64,000 nt of DNA from Gemmatimonadota bacterium. Lineage in GTDB: Bacteria; Gemmatimonadota; Gemmatimonadetes; Longimicrobiales; Gaopeijiaceae. The translations under genes were made by a program, and so were the position numbers. The stretch covers positions 124,001-188,000 of the forward strand of contig SKKN01000035.1 in NCBI GenBank assembly GCA_007121455.1, given 5' to 3'. The notes below the pieces were generated by a model. It searched no databases and was not told the DNA's origin. It worked only from the letters and a program-made list of their open reading frames with translations. Below, piece after piece: positions 9,156 through 17,624 of this stretch (within the stretch, counting starts at the first letter, position 1; the number at the start of each line of letters is the position of its first letter).

Positions 9156-10520
9156 CTATTCATATCGCGCGTACTGCTTCGGGTCGAATGCTTCGCGCAC
9201 CGACTCCCCGATGAATACCACCAGGACCAGCGTCACCGTGATCGCCCCGAATGGCGCAAGCGTCAACCACAACTTGTCCCGATTTTCGCTCTGGAGGGCC
9301 TGATCGATCATTTCGCCCCAACTCGGGGTCGGTGGAGGCAGCCCGTATCCGAGATAGTCGAGGCCGGTGAGCGCGAACACCGCGGCGACTACCGCGAAGG
9401 GGGTGAACGTCACCAGAGGGGTGAGACAGTTGGGCAGGAGGTGCCGGAAGATCACCCGCAAGTGGGACGCGCCGTACGAACGAGCCGCCAGACAGTACTC
9501 GCGCGTCTTTTCGCGGTACATCTCGGTGCGCATGTAGAAGGTGATGCTGATCCACTGGAAGATCGCCATGATCCCAAGGAGCATCCAGAACGTGGGGGCG
9601 AACAGGGCCGCCATGATGATCACCACGTAGAGGAACGGGATCGCGAGCAGGACCTCGAGCACGCGCTGGCTCAAGATGTCGAACCGTCCGCCCAGATAGC
9701 CCTGGAGGCTTCCGACGAACGTCCCGATCAACTGTCCGAAGACCACGAGGAAGACCGCGAAGAAGATCGAGATGCGGAACCCGTAGAAGAGGCGCGAGGC
9801 CACGTCCCGTCCCTGCGAGTCCGTGCCGAGGTAATGCCTGCGGCGGAAGTCGGGCGCAGTGGGTGGCACGGCTCCGAGCCCCGCGAGCGACGGCATGGCA
9901 CCACTCCTCGCCAGGCCCGCGAGGTCTCCCGTGGGAGAGCGCGCGGGATCGGCCAGGATCTCCTCGATCTCCCCCCGGTGGATCACGCCGGCGAGCTCGT
10001 CCAGGCCGTCACGGCGCGCCAGCCACTCGGCAGCCGCGAGATCCTCCTCGTCGATCGCGAGCTGGACGTCGTTCAGGATCTCGTTGTACCAGAAGTCGCT
10101 CTCATAGGGATCCCAGGGGATCGGCGGCATCACGACGTAGTTGCCCCGGTTCGGATACCTCGCGTCCAGCTCGGCGAGCGCCCGGGGGTCGTCCCCGACC
10201 TCGGTGCGCTCCCGCTCGTACAGATACCGCTCGAGCCGCCATTCGCGCTGAAGCCGCAGGTACTCCGTCTCGAGGTCCCCCATGCCCCAGGCGGGAGGTG
10301 GCTCCTGGCCGAACGTCGCCATCTCGTAGAACTCGGAGGTCGGCAGGTAGAGCCGGCCATCGTACCAGACGAGGAGCGCCCGGCTCTCGGCCAGGTACGG
10401 AGCGAAGATCGAGAGCACGACGGCAACGCACAGGATGATGAGCGAGTAGTACCCGCGCTTGATGCTGCGAAAGCGATCGAGTCGCTTCTTCATGATCGGG
10501 TCGAGTCGGATCCAGGCCAT
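9156..10520 (-). CDS. ABC transporter permease, YejE/DppC-like with large periplasmic insert
   Basis: 454 residues, about 100 longer than usual DppC proteins. After a first membrane helix (YYSLIILCVAVVLSIFAPYLA), residues ~45-240 form a soluble segment containing ESRALLVWYDGRLYLPTSEF, a pattern that recalls YejE of the microcin C/oligopeptide transporter. The C-terminal half holds the remaining helices and the EAA loop (EYCLAARSYGASHLRVIFRHLLPN) that docks on the ATPases. The gene begins 6 bp after the YejB-like permease stop. It forms the inner-membrane channel with that partner. Confidence 0.92.
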   Translation of the reverse strand: MAWIRLDPIMKKRLDRFRSIKRGYYSLIILCVAVVLSIFAPYLAESRALLVWYDGRLYLPTSEFYEMATFGQEPPPAWGMGDLETEYLRLQREWRLERYLYERERTEVGDDPRALAELDARYPNRGNYVVMPPIPWDPYESDFWYNEILNDVQLAIDEEDLAAAEWLARRDGLDELAGVIHRGEIEEILADPARSPTGDLAGLARSGAMPSLAGLGAVPPTAPDFRRRHYLGTDSQGRDVASRLFYGFRISIFFAVFLVVFGQLIGTFVGSLQGYLGGRFDILSQRVLEVLLAIPFLYVVIIMAALFAPTFWMLLGIMAIFQWISITFYMRTEMYREKTREYCLAARSYGASHLRVIFRHLLPNCLTPLVTFTPFAVVAAVFALTGLDYLGYGLPPPTPSWGEMIDQALQSENRDKLWLTLAPFGAITVTLVLVVFIGESVREAFDPKQYARYE

Positions 10521-10526
10521 CGTCGC

Positions 10527-11573
10527 CTACTCGAACCGGACGCGGGGATCGACGAACGCCACCGCCAGATCCGAGACCAGATTTCCGACCATGAGCAGCA
10601 CGCTGGAGATCACGAGGAAGCCCATGACCACCGGGAAGTCTCGGGCCTGGATCGCTTCGAAAGCCAGCAGCCCGACTCCCTGGATGTTGAATACCCGCTC
10701 GATCAGGAAGCTGCCCGTGAGGAAGATTCCCAGCAGGCTGCCGACGCTCGTGGCCATCGGGATGAGGGAGTTCCGAAGCGCGTGTACGAAGACCGCACGA
10801 CGCCAACTCAGCCCCTTCGCCAGCGCCGTCCTGACGTAGTCGGCGCTCATGTTCTCGATCAGGCTGTTCTTCATCAGCATGGTGGCGACGGCGAACGACC
10901 CCACGAGGTACGCGATCAGCGGTAGGATCGAATGCCACACGATGTCCACCGCCTGCGCGGCCAGGGGCAACTCCTCCGCGCCCGGGGAGCGGAAGCCGCC
11001 CAGTGGGAAGATCTCGAACTGCACCGCGAAGAGATTGCTCAGCACAGCCCCGAGCGCGAACCCTGGAACGGCATACCCGATGAAGATCAGGACCGAGGTC
11101 ACGTGATCCACGCTCGTCCGGTGGCGGATCGCCTTCAGGATCCCGAGGGGAATACAGATGCCGTAGGTGAAGAGCGCGGTGATCAGGCCGTAGTAGATCG
11201 AGATGGGGAGCCGCTCTGCGATGACCCGGATCACCGGCTCGTTGTAGCGGAAGGATTGACCCAGGTCGAGGCGGATCGTGTCCCAGAGCCAACTCAAGTA
11301 GGCAACCGGGAGCGGCTGGTCGAAGCCGTAGTACTCGCGGAGCTGAGCGAGCTGTTCCTCCGGAAGATCGAGTTGGACCCGTGCGTCTCCGCCTACCGCC
11401 ACCTCTCCCGCCGCGCCCGCGCCGGCCAGCGACATTCGAAGCTGGTCGATCTGTCCGCCGGGTACGAACTGGCACAGCATGAACGTGATGAACGTGATGC
11501 CGAGGAAGGTGGGGACCATCAGCAGCACCCGACGGAACACATAGTCGCGCAGCGCTTCTCCGCGGGATTTCAC
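10527..11573 (-). CDS. ABC transporter permease, YejB/DppB-like
   Basis: 348 residues from a GTG at 11573, preceded by GGAGGG about 10 bases upstream; an in-frame ATG at 11618 lacks a ribosome site but cannot be excluded. It opens RDYVFRRVLLMVPTFLGITFITF, the standard DppB N-terminal helix. A ~70-residue periplasmic segment (LDLPEEQLAQLREYYGFDQPLP) precedes the permease core with the EAA motif (ADYVRTALAKGLSWRRAVFVHALRN). The extended N-terminal loop and the YejE-like partner favour a YejAB-type peptide importer. It is the first gene of the five-gene minus-strand operon. Confidence 0.92.
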   Translation of the reverse strand: MKSRGEALRDYVFRRVLLMVPTFLGITFITFMLCQFVPGGQIDQLRMSLAGAGAAGEVAVGGDARVQLDLPEEQLAQLREYYGFDQPLPVAYLSWLWDTIRLDLGQSFRYNEPVIRVIAERLPISIYYGLITALFTYGICIPLGILKAIRHRTSVDHVTSVLIFIGYAVPGFALGAVLSNLFAVQFEIFPLGGFRSPGAEELPLAAQAVDIVWHSILPLIAYLVGSFAVATMLMKNSLIENMSADYVRTALAKGLSWRRAVFVHALRNSLIPMATSVGSLLGIFLTGSFLIERVFNIQGVGLLAFEAIQARDFPVVMGFLVISSVLLMVGNLVSDLAVAFVDPRVRFE

Positions 11574-11805
11574 AGACCCTTTTCCCTCCGGTTTCGACCC
11601 GGCATCACGCACCTGCATGTAAATGGATGACAGAAGCTGGAAATGCAAATTGCGCGTCGCGAGTGCGAGTTCCTTCCGGCAACCACCTCGCCGCGATCCG
11701 GAGCTAACCGAGGGACCGTAGAATGAACGCCCACGGCCGACGTGAGGGTCTGGAGGGTGATCGATCGGGGGCGTGCGGGGTAGGCACCCGCGATCGTGAC
11801 CATGT

Positions 11806-11824
11806 CCTGGGCATTCAGCCCAGG
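11806..11824 (+). promoter_or_regulatory. Hairpin ahead of the betaine-type ABC operon
   Basis: CCTGGGC (11806-11812) and GCCCAGG (11818-11824) form a perfect 7-bp stem with a 5-base loop, ending about 20 bases before the GTG start at 11845. In this 271-bp divergent region it could be a mRNA structure or an operator-like site. No convincing -35/-10 pair was found nearby on either strand. Confidence 0.3.
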
Positions 11825-11844
11825 CGGGAGGCAGGAGAACGAAC

Positions 11845-12642
11845 GTGGGTACACCCCCCGAGTCGGACGGCCGCGTCGCCCGTCCTCCCCTCCCTTCCTT
11901 CGCCCTCGAAGCCCGGGACGTCCAGAAGCGCTTTGGAGAGGTCGTCGCGCTGGCGGGTGTCTCGCTCCGCGTGGCCCCGGGGGAGTGCGTCGCGCTCGTG
12001 GGGGAGAGCGGATCGGGAAAAACCACCCTGCTTCGAGCGTTCAATCGGATGGTGGTCCCCGACGCAGGTGCGATCCTGTTGGGAGGCCGGGATGCCTCGG
12101 GCCTGGACCCGGTTCGAGTCCGCCGCGAGACCGGCTACGTCCAGCAGGAGGGCGGGCTCCTCCCGCACTGGACGGTCCTTCGAAACGCTGCAATGGTCCC
12201 GTGGCTCCTCGGTATGGAGGATGCGGAGGCGTGGGGCGGAGAAGCGCTGGACCGTGTCGGCCTTCCACAGGACCACTTCGCGGCCCGGTGGCCGCGGGAG
12301 CTTTCCGGGGGACAACGTCAGCGAGTGGCGATCGCGCGGGCCGTTGCGGCCCGGCCCGAGGTGATCCTTCTGGACGAGCCGTTCGGGGCGCTGGACGCGA
12401 TCACCCGGGCCGAGGTGAGGGACGGCTTCGGATCGCTCCGTCGGGAGCTCCGGATGACGACCGTCCTCGTGACACACGACCTGCACGAGGCCGTGGAGCT
12501 CGCGGACCGGGTGGCCGTGCTCCGTGAGGGGAGGCTCGAGCAGGTGGCCGAGCCCGGCCGGCTTCTGAGTGCACCGGCGAGCCCCTACGTGGCGGCTCTC
12601 CTGGCGCGCGCCCGGCTGGGCGCCGGAAGGGCAGAGGAATGA
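11845..12642 (+). CDS. Glycine betaine/choline-type ABC transporter ATP-binding protein
   Basis: 265 residues from a GTG at 11845 (CAGGAG seven bases upstream). Walker A GESGSGKTT, Q-loop around GYVQQEGGLLPHWTV, signature LSGGQRQRVAIARA, Walker B VILLDEPFGALD, and VTHDLHEAVELADRV with the switch His. The LLPHWTV segment and the following fused binding-protein/permease place it in the OpuA/OpuC/ProV-type quaternary-amine group, although it lacks the C-terminal CBS domains of OpuCA. It is translationally coupled (ATGA) to the next gene. The likely role is import of an osmoprotectant or choline-like compound; the substrate is inferred. Confidence 0.9.
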   Translation: MGTPPESDGRVARPPLPSFALEARDVQKRFGEVVALAGVSLRVAPGECVALVGESGSGKTTLLRAFNRMVVPDAGAILLGGRDASGLDPVRVRRETGYVQQEGGLLPHWTVLRNAAMVPWLLGMEDAEAWGGEALDRVGLPQDHFAARWPRELSGGQRQRVAIARAVAARPEVILLDEPFGALDAITRAEVRDGFGSLRRELRMTTVLVTHDLHEAVELADRVAVLREGRLEQVAEPGRLLSAPASPYVAALLARARLGAGRAEE

Positions 12643-14228
12643 GACGCTTCGTTTCGATTCCGATTTTCGCGGCCCTTCTCCTCGGCCCGGGCGTGGGTGC
12701 CGCGCAGGACCCCGGGGAGGGCGAGACGGTCCGCGCGGTGATCGTCGCCTCGAAACCCTTCGGCGAGTCCTACCTCCTCGGCGAGATGTTCGCGCAGCTC
12801 CTCGAGGCGCGCGGGTTCCCGGTCGAGCGACGGCTCGGCCTGGGCTCGACCGAAGTGGCGTTCGGTGCCCTCAGAACCGGGGCGGTCGATGTGTACCCGG
12901 AATACACGGGCACCGGTCTCCTCGCCATCCTGGGGGAAGAGCCCCGGGGGACTCCGCACGAGATCTTCCGGCGGGTCTCCGCCGAGTTCCGGGAGCGGTG
13001 GGGCATTCGCTGGCTGCCGCCCCTCGGTTTTCAGAACACCTACGCCATCTCCGTCCGCCGTGCGACGGCTGAGGCGTTGGGCCTGGAGACCCTTTCGGAC
13101 CTGGCCGGCGCCGGGCCCGACCTGGTGGGGGGCTTCTCTCCCGATTTCCTCGGGCGCGGCGACGGTCTCCCGGGGCTGGAGGAGGCCTACGGGCTTCGAA
13201 TGGGGGAGACCCGCTCCCTCCTGCAGGCCGTGAAGTACGAGGCGCTCGAAAGGAGCAGCGTGGATGTGATCGATGCGTACTCGACCGACGGGTTTCTGGC
13301 GCGGGCCGAAGTGATGGTGCTCGAGGACGACCGCGGGTTCTTTCCACCGTACGAGGCGGCGGCCCTGGTGAGCCGACGCCTGCAGGAGGAGCTTCCCGGA
13401 GCGGTGGCGGCCCTCACGGAGGTGTCGGGCCTCCTGGAGGAGGAGGCGATGCGGGAGCTCAACCGCCGCCTGGAGGTGGACGGGGAGCCGCTCACACGGG
13501 TGGCCCGCGACGCGCTGCTGAGCGTGGGGCTATTGGCCGACGCGGGATCGATTCCCGATCAGGAGGGGCTTCGCCCCCGGTCGGAGGGCCTTCCTTCCTA
13601 CCTGTGGGAGCGACGGCACGAGACAGTGCAGCAGACGCTCCGCCACCTCCTCCTGGTGGGCCTCTCCATGTTCGGCGCGATCCTGGTCGCAGTGCCCGGC
13701 GGCCTTGCCCTGGAGCGGTCGCGGGCCGGAGCCGAAGGCGTGATCCGGAGCGTCGGCGTCGTCCAGACCCTCCCCAGCATCGCACTCCTCGCATTCATGA
13801 TCCCCCTCTTCGGGATCGGTGTCCTGCCAGCCGTGGTCGCGCTCTTCCTCTACTCGCTCTTTCCCATCCTTCGAAACACGTTCACCGGCGTGCGAGACGC
13901 GGATCCGGCAGCCGTTGACGCGGCTCGGGCTCTCGGGATGACACCACTCCAGATCCTCCGCCACGTGCGCCTTCCTCTGGCCGCCCCGGTGATCATGGCG
14001 GGGGTGAGGACGGCGGCGGTGATCAACGTCGGGACGGCGACCCTCGCCGCGTTCATCGGCGCCGGCGGGCTGGGCGACCCGATCGTCTCCGGACTCGCCC
14101 TCTCCGATCCATGGATGATCCTGTCCGGTGCGTTGCCCGCCGCCGTGCTGGCGGTGCTCGTCGATGCCGGGCTGGCCATCACGGAGCGGGCGGCGACCCC
14201 GAAGGGAGTGGTGGTCAGCGGCTCCTGA
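12639..14228 (+). CDS. Fused substrate-binding protein and permease of glycine betaine/choline ABC transporter
   Basis: 529 residues with a signal sequence (MRRFVSIPIFAALLLGPGVG). Residues ~25-300 are an OpuAC/OpuCC-type binding domain (SKPFGESYLLGEMFAQLLE at its start, DVYPEYTGTGL, DVIDAYSTDGF). Residues ~325-520 are a BPD-transp-1 permease with LPSIALLAFMIPLFGIG and an EAA loop (AVDAARALGMTPLQILRHVRLP). Two separate subunits of OpuC-type systems are thus one chain, with the binding domain N-terminal and presumably in the periplasm. The start overlaps the ATPase stop, so the two genes make a complete transporter. Confidence 0.92.
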   Translation: MRRFVSIPIFAALLLGPGVGAAQDPGEGETVRAVIVASKPFGESYLLGEMFAQLLEARGFPVERRLGLGSTEVAFGALRTGAVDVYPEYTGTGLLAILGEEPRGTPHEIFRRVSAEFRERWGIRWLPPLGFQNTYAISVRRATAEALGLETLSDLAGAGPDLVGGFSPDFLGRGDGLPGLEEAYGLRMGETRSLLQAVKYEALERSSVDVIDAYSTDGFLARAEVMVLEDDRGFFPPYEAAALVSRRLQEELPGAVAALTEVSGLLEEEAMRELNRRLEVDGEPLTRVARDALLSVGLLADAGSIPDQEGLRPRSEGLPSYLWERRHETVQQTLRHLLLVGLSMFGAILVAVPGGLALERSRAGAEGVIRSVGVVQTLPSIALLAFMIPLFGIGVLPAVVALFLYSLFPILRNTFTGVRDADPAAVDAARALGMTPLQILRHVRLPLAAPVIMAGVRTAAVINVGTATLAAFIGAGGLGDPIVSGLALSDPWMILSGALPAAVLAVLVDAGLAITERAATPKGVVVSGS

Positions 14229-14265
14229 CGGGGCCCCACCCAGCCGGCCATTCCCCCTCGAACCT

Positions 14266-15945
14266 CTACATTCTCCGGTAGGCCGGGCCGCTTCCGCCTT
14301 CCCGAGGCGTCCACCGCGGCCCGAGGATGTCCGTCGCCTTGCAGTCGATGCAGTTCGGGGCGTTCACGACGAGCTCGTCGCCCTCCTTCTCGTAGACTCC
14401 CGCAGGGCAGACGTGGACGTAGAACTCCGCGAGCTCGGGTGGCACGCCATCCCCGACCACGAGGTGGGAGGGTATGTCGTCCCGCGTCTTGTTCCCGGAC
14501 TTGAAGACGGCGTCGACCTTGGAAAAGGTGAGCTTGCCATCCGGGACGAGAGGCACGTGGCTCCCATCCAGGACACGGGGCTCTGCGGCGTCCTCCTCCA
14601 GGTCGATCCGACCGCCCGGAAAAGCTCCTCCGGTCACGGTCATGAGACCCGCCTTCATTCCCCCCCGATAGAAGCCGTCTTTGAACGCGGGCCGCATATT
14701 CCGGGTCTTGTAGAGGTCCTTCATGATGAACGAGTCGTCGATCGCCTCGGTGTAGGACCGGAGACCGGCCTCACTGGTATCGCCGTTCTTGATCGCCTTG
14801 AAGATTGCGCGTGCCGCGAGAATCCCCGATTGGACGGCGTAGTGGATCCCCTTCAGAGAGGGTACGTCGACGAACCCGGCTGCATCGCCGACCATCACGA
14901 CCCCGTCCCCGTGGCGTCGCTCGGGTACCGCATGGTACCCCCCCTCCGGAATCGTCTTGGCTCCCCACTCCACGAGCTCCCCTCCCTCGAGGTGGATCCG
15001 GAAGAGAGGATGGAGCTTCATCCGCTGCAGCAGCTCGTGCACGTCCAGGCGGGCGTCCCGGTAATCGAGACCGACCACCAGCCCCAGCGCCACCAGATCG
15101 TCCCCCATCGGGTACATGAAGCTCCCACCGAAGGCGTCGTTCGGGAGAGGCCAGCCCATCGTATGGATCACCCGGTCGAGAGGGGTTTTCACCTCCCAGA
15201 GCTCCTTCACTCCCAGGGCGTAGATCTGCGGGCTCGCGGCACCGATCTTCTGCCATTCGCGATAGGCCATCGTGAGAGGCCCGCGGGTCCCCTCTGCGAG
15301 GACGGTGACGCGACCGGTGAGGTCCATGGCCGGCGTGTAGCCGGAGCCCGGATTCCCCGACCGGTCCAGGCCGGCGGGAGCGGTCCTCACCCCGATCACC
15401 CTTTCTTCCTCCACGAGGAGGGAGTCCACCGGAAATCCGGGAAAGACGTTCACCCCGAGCTCTTCCGCACGCTCCCCCATCCACCGCACTACCTCGCAGA
15501 TGGAGGCGACGAAGTTTCCGTGGTTCTTCATCGTCGGAGGTGTGGGAAGTCGAACGGCGCCCTTCTCCCTGAGCAGGTAGACGGCTTCATTCCCCACCGG
15601 CCTCCGGAACGGGAGATCGTCATCCGACAAATCGGGGAAGAGCTCTCGGAAAGGTCCCGGGTTCACCACCGCACCGGAAAGGGCGTGCTCCCCGAGCTCG
15701 GCCGACTTTTCGAGGACGCCGATCTCGAGGGTGCCGAGCTCTCCCCCTTCCTCGGCATCCCGCTGCACGAGGCGCGCAAGTTCGATCGCCCCCGCGAGAC
15801 CCGCGGGTCCGCCGCCCACGAAGAGGACATCCATGGGTACCGCTTCCTGATCGGGCGCCTCCGCTCGGATCAGGCGATCCATCGGTAGCTCGGGCTGATG
15901 GTTCAGGGGTGTAACCTTGGCCCCGGTGCCGATTCGTTCCGCCAT
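14266..15945 (-). CDS. Electron transfer flavoprotein-ubiquinone oxidoreductase, with an altered Fe-S motif
   Basis: 559 residues; the ATG at 15945 follows GGAGAGGG. FVGGGPAGLAGAIELARL is the FAD-binding GxGxxG fold, and LGEHALSGAVVNPGPFREL plus GFVDVPSLKGIHYAVQSG are ETF-QO signatures. The C-terminal ferredoxin-like part reads HVCPAGVYE... NCIDCKATDILGP. Family members normally end this region with C-x2-C-x2-C (NC-x2-CKTCD), but here the last cysteine is Thr, leaving three of four cluster ligands. The enzyme passes electrons from reduced ETF (fatty-acid and amino-acid oxidation) to the quinone pool at the inner membrane. It is monocistronic in this window, diverging from the MoxR gene. Confidence 0.9.
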   Translation of the reverse strand: MAERIGTGAKVTPLNHQPELPMDRLIRAEAPDQEAVPMDVLFVGGGPAGLAGAIELARLVQRDAEEGGELGTLEIGVLEKSAELGEHALSGAVVNPGPFRELFPDLSDDDLPFRRPVGNEAVYLLREKGAVRLPTPPTMKNHGNFVASICEVVRWMGERAEELGVNVFPGFPVDSLLVEEERVIGVRTAPAGLDRSGNPGSGYTPAMDLTGRVTVLAEGTRGPLTMAYREWQKIGAASPQIYALGVKELWEVKTPLDRVIHTMGWPLPNDAFGGSFMYPMGDDLVALGLVVGLDYRDARLDVHELLQRMKLHPLFRIHLEGGELVEWGAKTIPEGGYHAVPERRHGDGVVMVGDAAGFVDVPSLKGIHYAVQSGILAARAIFKAIKNGDTSEAGLRSYTEAIDDSFIMKDLYKTRNMRPAFKDGFYRGGMKAGLMTVTGGAFPGGRIDLEEDAAEPRVLDGSHVPLVPDGKLTFSKVDAVFKSGNKTRDDIPSHLVVGDGVPPELAEFYVHVCPAGVYEKEGDELVVNAPNCIDCKATDILGPRWTPREGGSGPAYRRM

Positions 15946-16154
15946 TCCCTCTCCTTGTGGATGTAGCTGTTCGTCCGTCGTCGAACCCGCGCGTGGTGGC
16001 GCGACCGGCCGCCGGTCCTCGAGCGCACCCGTCGGAAGCGCGCAGATGGGGAACCTCTGCCCCTCCGCTGTTTACGGCACTTCGACGGGAATCGACCCCG
16101 CTAGCTTACATCATACCCCCACTCACGTCACGCGTGAGCCGGAGCCGGAGCCGA

Positions 16155-17624
16155 ATGGCCAAAGACCGTCCCTCCACCCTCGCGGAGCTTCGGGAGTCCG
16201 GCTACCGCACCAGAATCGTCAAAGACGAGCTCCGCGAGAATCTGGTGCGAAAGCTTCGAGGGCGCGACCCGCTCTTCCCCGGTGTCATCGGCTACGACGA
16301 TACGGTGCTACCCGGAATCGTCAACGCGATCCTCGCTCGACAGGACTTCATCCTCCTGGGGCTCAGGGGGCAGGCGAAGAGCCGGATCCTGCGGCAGCTC
16401 GTGGACCTTCTGGACGAGGAGATCCCGATCCTCGCCGGCAGCGAGGTCAACGACGACCCGCTGCGCCCCGTTTCCCGCTACGGGCGACTTCTGGTGGAGG
16501 AGCACGGGGATGAGGCCCCGGTCGCCTGGCTGCCGCGAGAGGCGCGCTTCGTGGAGAAGCTGGCCACACCCGATGTCACGATCGCGGACATCATCGGTGA
16601 CGTGGATCCCATCAAGGCCGCACGGGGCGGGCACGTGCTCGGGGACGAGCTCACGATGCATTTCGGGCTGCTGCCTCGAGCGAACCGGGGGATCTTCGCC
16701 GTAAACGAGCTCCCGGATCTCGCGGGAAAGATTCAGGTCGGTCTCTTCAACATCCTCCAGGAAGGGGACGTCCAGATCAAAGGGTACCCGGTTCGCCTCT
16801 CCCTCGACCTCCAGATGGTCTTCACTGCGAATCCGGAGGATTACACGGCCCGCGGAAAAATCATCACTCCGCTCAAGGACCGGATCGGGGCCGAGGTGCG
16901 GACGCACTACCCGCACGCCATCGATCTGGGGATGGAGATCACGAGGCAGGAGGCGTGGGTGGATCGTGGGGGGATTCCGGTGAAGTTGCCTGATTTCGTA
17001 GCGGAGGTGGTAGAGCGCGTCGCCTTCATCGCGCGCGGCGACAAGAGGATCGACCACCGCTCGGGGGTCAGCCAGCGGATGCCCATCGCCGTCCTCGAAG
17101 CCTCGATCTCGAACGCGGAGCAACGTGCGCTTTCGCGGAACGAGGATGCGGTCGTCCCCCGGATCGGCGACCTCTATGCGGCGCTCCCGTCGATCACGGG
17201 AAAGCTGGAGCTCGAATACGAAGGAGAGCTCCAGGGCGCCGAGCCCATCGCGCGGGAGCTGATCGCACGGGCCGCCCGGGAGTCCTTTCGGGAGCGGGCG
17301 GGCGGGGCCGACGTCGAGTCGGTGGTCGAGTACTTCGAGGAGGGAGGTGCGCTCCAGGTCTCCGGCGACGCAGCGGCGGAGGCGTGTGTCGCCGGGTTCG
17401 AGCAGGTGCCGGGCCTCCTCGACCTCGTGGGATCGGTGGGACTCGCCCCCTCGAGCGCGCCGGCGGGCTGGCGGGTGGCGGGGTGCGAGCTCGTCCTCGA
17501 AGCGCTGGTCGCCGAGCGCCGCATCAGCCGGACCGACGAGGGAGGCTATGGGCGGGCGCGCCATGAACGACCCAAGGGGAAGGGTGGCAAGGGCTTCGAC
17601 GCCTTCGGCTCACCGGGCTCTTAG
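16155..17624 (+). CDS. MoxR/Mg-chelatase-type AAA+ ATPase
   Basis: 489 residues from the ATG at 16155, which starts MAKDRPSTLAELRESGYRTR. LLGLRGQAKSRILRQL is a MoxR-like P-loop (Ala in place of the last Gly before Lys is normal there). GIFAVNELPDLAGKIQVGLF is the Walker B/sensor stretch, and MVFTANPEDYTARGKI the sensor 1 region. Such ATPases work with von Willebrand A proteins as chaperones or metal-insertion machines. A matching VWA gene lies 1.3 kb downstream on the same strand, with mutY lodged between them on the other strand. The 3' end overlaps the mutY stop by 4 bp. Confidence 0.88.
   Translation: MAKDRPSTLAELRESGYRTRIVKDELRENLVRKLRGRDPLFPGVIGYDDTVLPGIVNAILARQDFILLGLRGQAKSRILRQLVDLLDEEIPILAGSEVNDDPLRPVSRYGRLLVEEHGDEAPVAWLPREARFVEKLATPDVTIADIIGDVDPIKAARGGHVLGDELTMHFGLLPRANRGIFAVNELPDLAGKIQVGLFNILQEGDVQIKGYPVRLSLDLQMVFTANPEDYTARGKIITPLKDRIGAEVRTHYPHAIDLGMEITRQEAWVDRGGIPVKLPDFVAEVVERVAFIARGDKRIDHRSGVSQRMPIAVLEASISNAEQRALSRNEDAVVPRIGDLYAALPSITGKLELEYEGELQGAEPIARELIARAARESFRERAGGADVESVVEYFEEGGALQVSGDAAAEACVAGFEQVPGLLDLVGSVGLAPSSAPAGWRVAGCELVLEALVAERRISRTDEGGYGRARHERPKGKGGKGFDAFGSPGS

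Noticed and set aside
8370-10925. 851-codon plus-strand open frame opposite the peptide transporter genes
   Set aside because: It is antisense to three clear transporter genes and reads as Arg/Asp/His-rich low-complexity sequence typical of GC-rich shadow frames.
14128-15888. 586-codon plus-strand frame opposite ETF-QO
   Set aside because: Antisense to a well-supported enzyme; no recognisable motifs.
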